From positions 14,351,501 through 14,415,500 of the forward strand of contig WPIO01000001.1 in NCBI GenBank assembly GCA_009760855.2: 64,000 nt of DNA. The letters run 5' to 3'. The notes under the pieces are model-generated. The model was not told the origin of the DNA and searched no databases. It saw only the letters and a list, made by a program, of their open reading frames with translations. Each line of letters begins with the position of its first letter. Within the stretch, counting starts at the first letter, position 1. The position numbers and the translations under genes are program-made. The DNA comes from Cristatella mucedo. Its lineage: Eukaryota; Bryozoa; Phylactolaemata; Cristatellidae. Positions 10,605-23,800 of the stretch are shown here, one piece after another.

Positions 10605-12225
10605 GTTCAAGCCGTCGAAATGGATGCTGTACATATCTGCATTTTACTGGGATGGCATGCGGAGGCTGCAAGCGTTCGGCATATGCATCTTGCTATATCA
10701 ATGGTCTATTTACCACGAAAGTGCGAAAAAATACTCCGTGGACGCATCTTTTCAGTACCCATCTCTTCCTGTGGCTCAATTGGTGCCCCTCAAATATGAA
10801 TACAACAGCTTTTTAGACTTTGCTGTACGATATGGGGACCAAGTAGAGGTACCTTGTACCAGGACCCATCAAATGCACCAAGGAGCACGTGTGTTTTAGC
10901 TTGCAGTGGCTCTGGTCTTCCTGGGCTACCATAAGGCTGGAAAATATGTAGGGCTAGTTGAGACAATGGCGAAGAGCTGCGGGGCAGTGGGCTGCATGTA
11001 GAACGTCCTTCGAAAGCCACATCATGGATGTTTATCTTGATAAATTCAAGGATAAGATGGGGCTTACTCGGAGGATCGAGGTCAGCGGTTCCGCGAGGAT
11101 CGACAGGGCTCTGACAACCACTACAAACGACAGCACGAAAGGAATGCGAGGACAGACCGCACTTAGGGGGGCTGAATAATTGTAAGCGATTTCTAGTTAT
11201 ATAATAGCAACAATGATGGAAGATACAGCACCGTACGAAAACTTAAGTTCTCTTTCAAGGCACTTTGTAAATGCTGTAAAGGAAGCATGACAATTGGTTA
11301 GTGTTGTTGGTTAGGTTCGGCTGGTTGATGCAGGTAGCCCGAAGACTTGGACCACCCGGCGCATTCAGTCTATCAACAGCAAAGCCATCGAACTGCATTG
11401 TTTTCAGCTGCTGTAATTAGTGTCCTCCATTAAGCCATGTGATTTCACTGAATTTCTGCACTGAACACTACCCAGATGCATCAATGTCCATCTTAGGGTA
11501 ATACCTCCGGTTCCCCAGCAGGCAGAGGAATCCAGATATGAAAGCCGTCTGTTTGCACTGTCCAACAAAACCACCTGTACAGCCCATTCATGCCTGCTGT
11601 CCCGAAAAGGAGATGTGTTGAACATGTGGCTGTGCTGAATTTTTGTTTTACTCATGTTGAAGTCATAACGGCCAACTGTATACCATCTCAGCTTAGGCAG
11701 CTGGGCATCCGGGCCTGCAGCTGATTTGCAATTGCTTCCCTCACAAGCTCAGAGCTGCACAAACATGCATCCGCCAATGTCGTCTTTCTCTTTGAATCAC
11801 CATCTGCAGTCATACTCTTCATAATGACCACAGCTGGCAAGGTACAAGTTTGCTGGAGCGATCGCTAAATCAGCTGTCGTCGGGAGATCCGCGAGAACAG
11901 AACAGCAACCTCTGCCAAGAGAAAACTCTCAAAAAAAGCAGCACGGATCGCGCGGCGTTCAGTAATACAAGTGGAAAGCCGGCAGCTTGGTGAAGATCAT
12001 AATAAGTACCATCTCTGGCAGCTTTTTGAAGCCATATTCTCTAAGGGGTCCATTCTTTCTCAGAAGTCGATTTCCGATACACACTTCAAGCAGCTGCAGC
12101 TGAGCGAAATAAGAAAACTAGATACCGTGCATCATGCCCCACAAGAAAAGATTTACAGTAGTCTGGTATTCAGGGAACCACGGAGCTATAAAATCCCTTG
12201 AGAAGTCATTTTCCTTGAGTGAATA
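10605..12225. other. No gene or recognised repeat
   Basis: Short open frames only. I found no splice-bounded exon or repeat here. Confidence 0.4.
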
Positions 12226-12227
12226 GT

Positions 12228-12392
12228 TTTAGCTGATTTAACAACCTCATTTGTATAGCGGCGGAAGAGCTTTAATGGCTTTCACCTCTGCTTTTAGTTG
12301 GCAATACAAAATCGCCCACTGACGGATTCGAACCCAATATCTTGGTCGGAAAGAGCAAGTACCTCACTTACTGGGATATCATGGCCCTTAAA
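12228..12392 (-). repeat. SINE-A copy, diverged
   Basis: The reverse strand carries AAGGGCCATGATATCCCAG at the head, GGGTTCGAATCCGTCAGTGG at the B box, and the tail CTATACAAATGAGGTTGTTA. Confidence 0.85.
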
Positions 12393-12394
12393 TT

Positions 12395-13490
12395 AAATTA
12401 GCAAGTAATCAAAGCTGACAAAAGTGTGTACCGACTTCACGCCATTTTCGCAACCGACTGCCTTCTCCTTGTCTATCGCTATCAATAATAACTGTTTTCT
12501 GCTTAATCAAGACATGAGTAAATGTTGAGAGCTACGTCTTCCAAAACAGTCTCCACATTTTTCAGGTCTCCTTTAATTATATCCCATGGATAAGGCAGGT
12601 CTTCAAGTAGCAGATAGTAGTATTAACATTAATAGTGTGTTCTATCGTGATAACAGCGCACAGCGGTAACTTACACGGAACTTACCATGGCAACGATTTA
12701 GTTCCTTCGCATTTGATGGCACACTGCATCTTATGAATTGATACTTAAAAAAAAAGCTGGGCTATTGGCTATGGCGAGCTGCCAGGTTTTTTACGGACTG
12801 GCTGCTGCTCGACGTCACTTACATTTTTTAACAAATGGCCTCACTACTACTCTAACGCGTAAAGCTGCTCAAGAACTGACTTTTACAGTTGGTTACTCAA
12901 GATAATTTCAGTTTGAGCACGCCCGTAGGGGGAGGGGGAGGTTGCCTTAGCCCAGGGGTCCGGAATGCTTCTTTAGCCTAGCTGCAAGCCCCACACCTTC
13001 TAGCGGTGTCCATTACTGCGTACCGGATAACGAAAGGCTTGCAGGGAGGATCTACTGTGGTCAGTTCGTGGCTCAGGGGGCTTGCTTTACAGGCTGGAGC
13101 ACTACCAGTTCTCTTTTTAGGTGGAGCTAACTAAGAAGGCTGCTGCTCGGCGTGTCCAGGTGGTTAAGCATGTTGGCTGGTTCACATTCGGTGTGCGCTC
13201 ACCCAATGAGTCGGTTACTATGATGTTAACAATAAATTCTTCGTACAGCGCCATAAAGCAGCACCATATCATTCATTATCTAGGCGCTTTGCAAATGACT
13301 GCCAGAGAAGCAATAGCCTTTATCAGAGGCTTTTTATTTTTCAGATGGTCATATTTTCAGTGCTTAACGGAATTTTTTAAAAAGGTCTGAAGAGAGCTGA
13401 CGAGTGCTTCGACGCAGCTCTTGTCACCCCAAACGGGAAGCAATTTTTTCATTAGAAAATTAACCTGCCCAGAAGGTCTTTAAACGGGGC
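12395..13490. other. No gene or recognised repeat
   Basis: Nothing supported; one short G-run near 12930. Confidence 0.4.
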
Positions 13491-13492
13491 TT

Positions 13493-13635
13493 GTTTAGCA
13501 CAGTGGCTAAGATAGCGCCCCAACTAAGGTCAAGGTGAATGCCATTAATTACTGAGGTTGTGGGCCCCAGCACCGTGGCATATGTGAAGCGACAGAACAG
13601 AATAAAGATAACTTGGGCTAGACAAATGAGTTATA
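13493..13635 (+). repeat. SINE-B copy, diverged
   Basis: tRNA-like head (GTTTAGCACAGTGGCTAAG), an inserted stretch, then GAGGTTGTGGGCCCCAGC and GTGGCATATGTGAAGCG. The tail then decays to AATGAGTTATATTCTC. Confidence 0.6.
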
Positions 13636-13639
13636 TTCT

Positions 13640-14074
13640 CTTTCCACCCGAGGACTACTAATTTAATGAGAGTCTAAAGCGGCTTCCATCGGTGCTGAGT
13701 TTCAGGTTATTCAAAAAATTAACGGTACCGAGTCTTATGTAGTGGTTACTAAAGAGCACTTCCGGGAAAAACTATAACTGAGTGCTCAGATGTAAGGTAT
13801 GTTTCCAAAGAAGGCTACCATGTTTCATTTTAGCAACAACCGCATTCGTATGGGGTGGACTATGTAGGCCCGCTGGACGGTGCCTCCAGTTTCAGTCTCC
13901 GAAGTGGCAAAAAGCTTAAATTCCTATTGCTACAGTTCTTTAACCTTAGTGCAAGATGGGCTTGTCCGTTGATAAAAGAAAATTGATAGCATCCGTGGTA
14001 GCTATTCCTACAAGGCTAGTCTTTACCTTCTTAGGCCATCTTCCCTGATATTGCTCATAATTGAGATGGTAAGG
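13640..14074. other. No gene or recognised repeat
   Basis: Nothing supported. Confidence 0.4.
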
Positions 14075-14075
14075 T

Positions 14076-15870
14076 ATAATAATAATAATAATAATTCACT
14101 TGATAAAGCGCCCTCAGAGAACTCAATCTCTCTCTAGGCGCTTTACATTTGCTGTAAAGTGAAATGTAATGGAATGGTAAGTAAAATCGTGCTTGAAAAA
14201 CAAACGAGATGAATAATATGGTTAGGGGTGACATGCACAGGGTCAGCATGTAAATGTGGTTAGTGGCAGCATGCACAGTGTCAGCACGCATAAGCACATC
14301 AAGGACGAATCACAAGGACCCACTAAATGCTGTCCTAAATAGGTGTGTTTTTAAGTTCCTTTTAAATGTGGTCAGGTCAGGGGATGTTCTGACGCAGGTC
14401 GGGAGGGAGTTCCAGGCTGTGGGAACAAACGAACTAAATGCACGGTCTCCAAAGGATTTAAGGTTTGTATGAGGTATTTCCAGACTGTTGGATTCCGAGA
14501 AGCGGGTGGTACGATGCTTGGCCTGATGGGGTAGTATATCTGACAGATAGGCTGGAGCCATAGAATGAAGGGACCTAAAAGTGAGCGACAAAACCTTGAA
14601 GTCAATCCGTTGCTTGACTGGTAGCCAGTGCAGGTCGGCGAGAAGTGGAGTAATGTGGCAACTGCAACGCTCACGACAGACAAGCCTAGCTGCAGAGTTT
14701 TGCACAAGCTGCAATCGCCTGATCGAACATGCAGGTAAGCCAGTACGCAGTGAGTTGCAGAAGTCGAGACGGGATGTCACGAATGCATGAACTAACTTAG
14801 ATGTGGTATCTTTATCTAAACAAGCCCGAATTTTAGCAATGTTATGAAGCTGAAAATAGGCGGATTTGACTGTGGAGCTGATATGGTCGTCTAACGAGAG
14901 GTCGCTTTGGAATATGACACCTAGATTTCGAGCTGATTCGACAGGAGATATGCTGGCAGAGCCAATTTTGAGAGTCAGCCTTTCCAATCTCTGGATCACA
15001 CTGGGTTTGCCCATAACTAGTAAGTTAGTTTTATCATCGTTAAGTTTTAGAAAATTTGCTGCCATCCATGATCGGATGTCATCAATGCATGCAGCTAGTG
15101 AGTTGAGAGAATTTAGGTGCTCGAAGGCTGGGAGGGATCAAAGCAAAGGTACAACTGAGTGTCATCCGCATAGAAGTGAAAGCCTAGATCGTGCTTGGCA
15201 ATCACATCAGCAAGAGGCAGAGTATAAATCGTGAACAGAACCGGACCTAGCACTGAGGTACTCCATATTTCAGAGGTACTTCAGATGATCTTTGTCCATT
15301 CACGTCAATACTCTGGAGTCTCCCACTGAGATAGGACCTGAACCACTGCAGAGCAGTGCCAGTGATGCCCAGGCGAGATGAGAGGCGCTCTAGAAGAACT
15401 TTGTGATCGATGGTATCAAAAGCTGCCGAAAGATCGAGCAAAACAAGAAGAGACACTCTACCCATGTCTGTATTCCTAAGTATGTCGTTGTATACCTGAA
15501 GCAATGCTGACTCTGTGGACCAATGATTAGCTCTAAAGCCAGACTGGAACTTACTAGCAAGGTGTGAGGTTTCGATATACGAGTTCAGCTGGTCCGCCAC
15601 GACCCGTTCGAGTGTCTTTGATAGGAATGGTAGAAGGGAAACTGGGCGGTAGTTGCTCAAGTTCTCTTGGTCAAGTGTAGCTTTCTTGAGAAGTGGCCTG
15701 ACTACAGCTTTTTTGAAAGGTGCTGGGACATGACCTGAGGCTAATGACATATTAATTATGTTAGTTATGCATGGCAGCAGCAGATCAATGCAACGTAGGA
15801 GCAGGACAGTGGGAATAGGGTCCAGAGGACTTGTTGTCTTCTTTGATTGAGATACGAACTTCAGGTATCA
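14076..15870 (-). mobile_element. LINE-A copy, about 1.8 kb, RT to 3' tail
   Basis: On the reverse strand, 15750-15247 encodes the N-terminal RT part ([55 protein letters not shown]). 15065-14310 encodes NFLKLNDDKTNLLVMGKPS through the C-terminal end. The catalytic YADD block between them (about 15070-15247) is broken by frameshift and loss of bases. The 3' UTR and the terminal stem plus (TTA)n at 14076-14150 are intact. The 5' break near 15870 lies in the linker before RT, so the endonuclease is missing. Compared with the 48.4-51.6 kb copy it is collinear, and the two proteins are near identical over long stretches, so this is a fairly young insertion. Confidence 0.93.
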
Positions 15871-15874
15871 CCAA

Positions 15875-17030
15875 CTCAGGGGTAATAACAACACTTGGTT
15901 ATAAATTCAAAAGCTGGGGCGTCTGCACAAATAACCTAATCGAGCCAATAGCCTGATGACTACAACCATCATTGATGACCAGGTCTAGACGTTTGCCCAC
16001 TACCTCTCGATACTCAGGCTTTTCCATTAGCATCTGACGATCCTGAACGGTGTATGCTACATTTCAACGGGGCTGCATGAAATTGTGCCCAAACATGCTC
16101 GAACTAATCCCGTGTTCAATCGGGACATTATAGGTCTCTAGGCGAATGCACGTAGCATGTAAACACGGTTTAGTCTAACCGACTTGAGAGTTGTACAATG
16201 AGGCATTTTTCTGTAATGCAAGTCCTCAAGATTGGTGCTCAGCCCGAGCTAGCACTCGTGCTAGCACGCACATAGACCTGCGCACATAAACACATAGGGT
16301 AGCGTGAATCTTGTTCAGCCTCTAACACGTTTCTCGACAGAAGCTTAAACCAATAAAGTTTAAGTGAGAACTAAGCCCACGGTCAAGCATTTATTTAGGT
16401 TCATATTTTAGTTACTACAGTGAATAAAAAACTCCCGACGAGCTTAAGGTTGCACAAAGCTATATCTAGAGGCAAAAACTTAAGGACTACGAAGCAGTAA
16501 CGAGTAATTCATCTACGTCAAAGCCACGGTGAAAGAATAGAGAGAGGGAGGTGCTAACAACGCATGGCTTCCGAATTACCCGAGACAGAAGACAAGTTTA
16601 AGTGCCTATTTCTTACATTAGTTTTGTATATAAATTTTACAATAAGTTTTTTGATAATAAAAGGGACCCAAATATTTGGACTCATAGAAGAAATAAATCC
16701 CAACACAAAAACACTAACTAGGAAGGAGTCAATATATACAATATATTTAATCACTTAATGTGAGAACGTACGACTTAGCATGCTAACCCAATTGTACACC
16801 ATCTCTGGAAGAAGCCGATAGACATTTTAAAACCATTTAAAGTGAGAAAGTATGGCTCTATCATACATTTCAATTTGCAATAAATATACAAGCCCATGAG
16901 TTATATCGAAACAATTGATTAGATATTGTAAGAACACAACTGATATACAAATGCACACTTAAGGTGACTTTAAGTAACAGGTGGTGAATAAGCTTTCGAT
17001 CTGGATCAACACGAGGTGCATGCTATTAAG
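15875..17030. other. Putative 3' UTR and flank of the RRM/zinc-finger gene
   Basis: Lies just downstream (minus strand) of the proposed stop at 17033. Minus-strand ATTAAA at 16745-16750 and AATAAA at 16390-16395 are candidate polyadenylation signals. No repeats were recognised. Confidence 0.35.
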
Positions 17031-17032
17031 GG

Positions 17033-17082
17033 TCAGTATGGTCCGGCAACGTCGTCGCGATCTTCAGCGACACCTTCGCCAC
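17033..17082 (-). CDS. RRM/zinc-finger gene, exon 9 (terminal)
   Basis: Acceptor CTCACTCTTTTGGCAG, reads GGEGVAEDRDDVAGPY and stops at TGA 17033-17035. Phase fits exon 8, and the reading again starts with Gly-Gly and acidic residues. Confidence 0.65.
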
Positions 17083-20000
17083 CTGCCAAAAGAGTGAGCA
17101 GCAGCAGCCACGATTCAAATTTCACACGGATAATTAGGAAACGGTGCCAGAGCACCATAAAGCAAGCATGCAAACATTGAAATAGTTAACTATAGGCACA
17201 GGCTGAATGCATCTGTACTCACTATCCAAAAGTCATCCCAAAACAATCAACTTTTTCCAAGAATGCTTGCAAAACTAAGCAAATTGGTTAAAAAAATACA
17301 CAATGTTGATATCAAAACCAGAGTGAAACGGCAATCTTTGATGTCCACAATGGTGAAGATAGTAGATATAAGCAACAACAATCTAAAAAACCTACAACCC
17401 AAATTGCAGTATTCGGATAGTCAGAGACCATACGGATTAATGATTACCATATTTACTACAGTACAGGGATGAGAAATACTTAGTCCACTGTAGTGGCTAA
17501 GTTTTGAGTTTGGTGCCATTTGTTAGCTACTGAATGCAGTATACCAAACATTACTTTCTGTTGCACGAGTCTGGACATAACCATTTTTTTCAGAGGCTAC
17601 ATAGGCTCCACTTATGACCCAAACTTTTACAATCTTATAATGCATACCATTTTCTGCAGTCGGAAATAAGGTAATGGATACCAAGATGATCAAGCATGTG
17701 ATGCACTGAAACTGAGCAAAGTAGACAAACTAAAGCATCCACAGTAAAGCTACACGGGATCGTCTTCCAAGATAACACAGGTATTATACAATTCTTAAAA
17801 TCGCAAACTTGCATTTAAACCTCAACTATTAAAGTATTCCTCAGCTGTAAGCAGGGCATCTGAAGTCTGGCAGGAAGTATTCATTCCAAGTTTTTATGTT
17901 TGAAGCAGCATATGAAAAGCTAGTACAGCATAATGAGCCAAAGCAAAAAGACTTGAGCTAGGTTACTAGCAAAATCAGAAAAGCAAAAAAAAACAATATC
18001 AGAACTTTACAGTTTCCTAAAAATTGCAAGGCCTAAGTGTGCACGGGAAGTGAAAGCTAAGGTACTGCTTCCGGAAAGCAGCGGACGGCACCAAAACTTC
18101 AAAATGCAGCCAGCACAGAGGTTTGTATTTCTCTTGGCACATACCATCGATAAGGCAAGCACGAATCTAGAATATCAGCCAATATCTAAAATGGTGTCTT
18201 TACTTGGGCCTTTAGGTTGGTTTTTTATTTTAGGGTAAACAGCTTAATTTTCCAACGATCTTTCTTTTCAGGATGGGACATATGACTGGTTCACCTTGGT
18301 TTTAGCTTCAGATGTTCTAATTAATTTTGAGTTGCTATAGGCAGAATGAATGCTACCACTAGTTAGTAGAAAACATCATTCTGGGGGTATAGCACGATTT
18401 TCAGGATAGAGCGAAACGGACAACTAAATGGCAGCATAGTATACAATATGAAATAAGGATAAACACTACTAATGTGTCGAGCTGCACACCCTTCCTACTT
18501 TTACCATAAAGATAGGTACAGCCAAACAATCAGAGATTGCACATACAAACGGAGAAAAATATCAGGAGCTAAAACCTGGGGCCACAGCTTGAAATTCTTG
18601 CTAGGCAAAAAACGAAACTGAACGAGAAACTGACTATAACATCCTGTCCTAGCAACTAGAAGGTGTAAAGAGAATGTGATGAGACCACAGGCACACAATT
18701 TGGAAAAGAACAACTGCTTTGCTATTTCCTAATTTGTATGACTATCTCGGTAGCAGCTGACACCAAGGTCTCAGAAAAAACTAACATGTCTTCTATAAGA
18801 AATTGGGTTGATCTACTTAATAAATAAATAGGTGCATTCTATAACCACGTTAACCTCTTAAAGAAGAACAGACTTTAACCACATTAGACTGACTAAGACA
18901 AGTGAGCAAAGCATACTACTGTTTGGCACATAAAGGACAACTTTAATCTAAATATTCGAAGGCTAATGACCATGGAATATAAATGATACTAATCCATTAG
19001 CTCATCGGTAGTATACATACACACATAGATTATATATATATATAATTTATTTGTATAGCGCCATAAGAGAACAATATCTATTCAGGCGCTTCACATATGC
19101 TCCGGGCTCGAGCCCACGACTTCGGCCATCGAATTCACCTTGACCTGGACCGGGACGAACACTACTGGACCGAACCAGTGCAGTGCCATTCAATTGCGGC
19201 TTGATACCATACCATCAAAGTCTGATCCCAGCTTCTCCAAGTCACCACCCTAGAAATAGAAAGCAGAGAACGTTAGGCTGGAGCCATTTAAGTGTCAGGC
19301 TGTAAGATTACGACATATTCCAGTCATAGACCAGTCACACGACACGGTTAATTATTAATGTAATGGTATGCATATACAGTGCCAACCAAAATCCAAAGTG
19401 AAATTTATGTTGGCAAGCATGAAAAAGCCTGGATCTACGATGGCCTTTGGTAAAATTGATGAATCATTGAACAGCCATATTTACCAGCTTAGCCTACTCT
19501 TTTACTGAGTATACTACTGCAAGCTATCTCAAGTCAACCTGGAACAGTTCATGTGGTCAACCATGCACCAAGACAAAACTGCTTTTCAAAAATTTGAAAT
19601 CGACTGTGGAAGGATCTTGCAGTCGGTTTCTCTGCATCCTTGTATAAACAAAGACTAAATCGGGCATTTGAAAGACTACATCAAATACACAGAATGCCTT
19701 TAAAATCCGGTTTGGTTCTAGTTTTCAGGCTATCACGGATATTTGCCAATGATACTAGCTTGGGTTCTCGCAAATATGAACAGTTTTTCTTCACAAACAG
19801 CAGAACGCACTGAAATAAATTGCTTATGGCAGCTTTCGCAAATACACACCTCTACGTCAGCATTGACGTTCTCCAATCCTCCAGCCTAAACAGAATAACA
19901 GGGCAAATAGTATCAGTACTTAAGTACCAAACTGATCTGTAGCAACCACGTTAGCCGTACTGTTAGCAGGGTAGCGATTGCCTCAGCAAAGCACAACCGA

Positions 20001-20789
20001 ATACCCACATACCTCAAAGCAGATAGGAACCGAATGTTCATTTTGTACATGCTGAATAAGTGCCCACATGTCCGTAAATTTCGTGAAACACCCAGCACAT
20101 GTGAGAACTCGGGGTGCATCCAATGCTGAAAAGTTTAGGATCGTAGAACATTCCGAATTAGCACAACATACAAGGGATGCCACAGAACTATCGATAAATA
20201 CATGCATTTGCGATCACAAAGGAGAGGGTGACTATATGCCCCACACATGGTAATCTATACAAGAGAGAAAAACATGTATATAGGTTTCATTCTAGCTGCT
20301 TAAACAGTCTCTTTTTGTATAGCGACAGAAGAGCCTTTACGACTCTCACAACCGCTTGAAGTGGTGATGAAGGATCGCCCACCACAGGAATCGAACCCAC
20401 GACCTCGGGACCGAGGTCATGAAAGCAATCGCCTTACTTAGTGTGCCATTACGGCTCACCGATTACATGAGAGGCAGGTGCATTGACTGATGCCTAAACT
20501 ATAGAAGTAATATAACTTGAAAACCAGAATCAATAGAATAAATACATGTAATAAAATAGACCTACAACAGAAGTACTACAGAAGATAAATGGTGCTTACC
20601 CGTGTACGACACGCCAGTTTCCACAGATGTACATTGGCAAACAAAACGAAGCCTGCACTGCTGCTTCTTGTGGAGATCATACTTTTCCATTGTTAAGAAC
20701 AGACTCTTGCACCGGCCACAGATGAGGAGATCTTTATCGCCTGTAATGACAGCAATGAAGGATTGCCACATATATGCTGCTCTTCTTAT

Positions 20790-20858
<69 letters not shown>

Positions 20859-23800
20859 AGGTCATCAACTAGTATTTTTTATGCCCTGGATACAAATGCA
20901 AAAGTAAACATAGTTCGCTAGGCAGTAGCCAAACGAGAAGAAACGCAGTCCCCAAGATGGGCTCCGTTAGCATGACTCCTCTAGCATTTGCACGAAATGC
21001 CACTCGTTCATGACAAGGGAATGGAAAAATAATAGCATGTTGCTCGGCAGACGGCAAAGTACATGAAAAAAGTTAGGGCAGTAGTCTGCGGCCAGTCGAT
21101 TACTCCCTGTTCTCATCAATAGGATGGCATTCTTAATCCTCTGCTCAAACATGTGGGCTGACTTAAAACTGACATACCAGGGAGCTAGAAAGATCTTTAG
21201 CCGGTCACCGTGGTAGTCGGTCCTAAATCTTAGAAAGGGATATATAATTCATTTGTATAGCACCCTAATAGAACTTAATCTAAATCCAGGCGCTTCACAT
21301 ATAATAATGTACTTGATAAAGTGCCCTCAGAGAACTTAATCTTTTTCTAGGCGCTTTACATTTGCTGCAATGGGAAATGCAATTAAATGGTAAGTAAAAT
21401 CATGCTTGAAAAACAAACAAAACAAACAAACAAAATGAATAACATGGTTAGGGGTGACATGCACAGGGTCAGCATGTAAATGTGGTTAGTGGCAGCATGC
21501 ACAGTGTCAGCACGCATAAGCACATCAAGGACGAATCACAGGGACCCACTAAATGCTGTCCTAAATAGGTGTGTTTTTAAGTTCCTTTTAAATGTGGTCA
21601 GGTCAGGGGATGTTCTGACGCAGGTCGGGAGGGAGTTCCAAGCTTTGGGAGCATACGAACTAAATGCACGGTCTCCAAAGGATTTGAGGTTTGTACGAGG
21701 TATTTCTAGACTGTTGGATTCCGAAAAGCGGGTGGTACGATGCTTGGCCTGATGGGGGAGTATGTCGGAGATATGTAATGTTATGTATCTCTGTCTGTAA
21801 CTTTACAAAGCCACAGAGACTATATGAGTGTTATGTAGGTGTTTTCTATAGTCGCTCAAAGCCTAAGTGGCTTTTGGTACGAATTAGGTAGCCAACAGAC
21901 TATCTCATGCGACAAAGAGAAAGTGAGATGCATAGCTGAGTCAGGAGAGCAGTTGAGATAGCGAGTAGCATTGAAGTAGCAGTTTAGGTCGGCTGGAAAG
22001 AATGTGCAATAGTCGGCAGCAGGAGAGCAGCTGTCCTTTCACAAGAACTGTGGAATGAGTTACACACCCTAGGAAATCAGAACAAAAGCTTCAGTAGCCA
22101 CCGACCATTAAGCAGAGGAATGAAAGGGTTAATTTATTGTCCATACAAGACCTAAGGGCATGAAGAGGTTGAAACTGGTTCAGCAATTCAGCTAGGTATG
22201 AAAGAACCAAGTTGCAGTGGGCCTTGTGGGTCAGCGTAAGAGCTTTGCTCTGTATCTGTTGATCAACCGGCAGCCATCCAAGCTCTTTCAGCAAAGGAGA
22301 CATACGGCCAAACCTCTAAGATTTGTAAACTAGCCTTGCAGTCATTTTCATCGCCAGCTGCAGAGGCCTAGTGGATTTTTAGTTAGCTTAGCCATAAGGG
22401 AATTACAACAATCAAGCCGAGACAGAACACAGCTAGTTAAATTCTTTGCAAGCCACCGTGGAAGACAGTTCATAATCTTTGATAAGAATCGGACGCAATG
22501 GCTAGCTGTGGAAGCAGGCTTCTTCACAAAGTTTTATCAGTTTAGGCAGCTGTCAAAGATTATCTGCCTAAAAATCTAAAATATGCCGCAGGGCTTGAGC
22601 CCAGGATCTCGGTCGTCAAATGTGAGCACCTCAACCCCTGGGCCTAACCAGGATAGTGATCTAACATTAAGGATAACTGAAGAAGCAGTCGTTTTAATGA
22701 AGCTTCTTAACATGAAGCAGCAATAAAGGAGAAACCGGTGGTAGCACTACAGCATCACCAATTAGTATAGCAAAGTCCAACCGCACGCTTAGTGAGTCCT
22801 ATGAGTAGGAAATCGATTCTCATCGTTTATCCTTTTCCCAAGTGACCTTTCATTGGACGACCGCATCAGCTCCACAGTCAAGTCTACCTCTTTTCAGCTA
22901 CATAACATTGCTAAAATTTGGCCTTGCTTAGACAGGGATACTACATCTAAATTTGACACTGCATTTGTGACATCCCATCTAGACTTCTGTAACTCACTGT
23001 TTGCTAGTCTACCGGCCTGTGGAATCAGATGCTTACAGCTTATGCAAAACCCTGCAGCTAGGCTTGTCTATTGTGAGCGGCGCAGTTTCCATATCACATC
23101 ACTTCTTGCCAACCTGCACTAGCTCCCAGCCAAGCAACGCATCGACTTCAAGGTTCTACCTTTCACTTTTAGGTCCCTTCATTATTTGGCTCCAGCCTAC
23201 CTATCTGATCAACTCACCCACCTGGCTGAGCGTAATACAACACGCTTTTCGGAATCTAATCGTTTACCTATACTTCGTAAGACACCTCAAATCCTTTGGA
23301 GACCATGCCTTTAGTTAGTATGCTCCCAAAGCCTGAAACTCACTTCCGACTGGCATCATAACATCCCTGCCTTGTCATCCCATCCCTTGCCACTAACCAT
23401 ATTTGCATGCTGACCCTGTGCATGTCACCTGTTGTGTGTGGCTGCGGCTTCTGCTGCAGTAATTAGCAAAGCGCCCGACACTAATGCACATGCCTCAGCT
23501 GTGGCCAAAAGTCATTGAAGCAGGCAGCGTCGGGCCACTAATGCAGGCTATATTTCGTGTCGTCTGCTGAGATTGATCGAGCTCTCACATATGTACCCGT
23601 TGAGTGGAATAAAGCAGAGTCCCGTTTACCGCGCTGCCGTGTCTCCGTGAGATTCCCACTAGAACAGCCGCCGCCGGAGCCTCTGTCACACAACACATCT
23701 CTAATCATGTCATGCTTATTGTCACTGAGCATGCTACCACTAATCATTCGACCATGCTTCCTTTGCAGCACATATAAAGTGCCTATAAAGAGATTAATTT

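Noticed and set aside
20562-20907. Open frames containing Arg-Glu or Leu-Ser runs
   Set aside because: Only the 20600-20740 part is coding-like; the rest translates the (TC)n repeat and intron.
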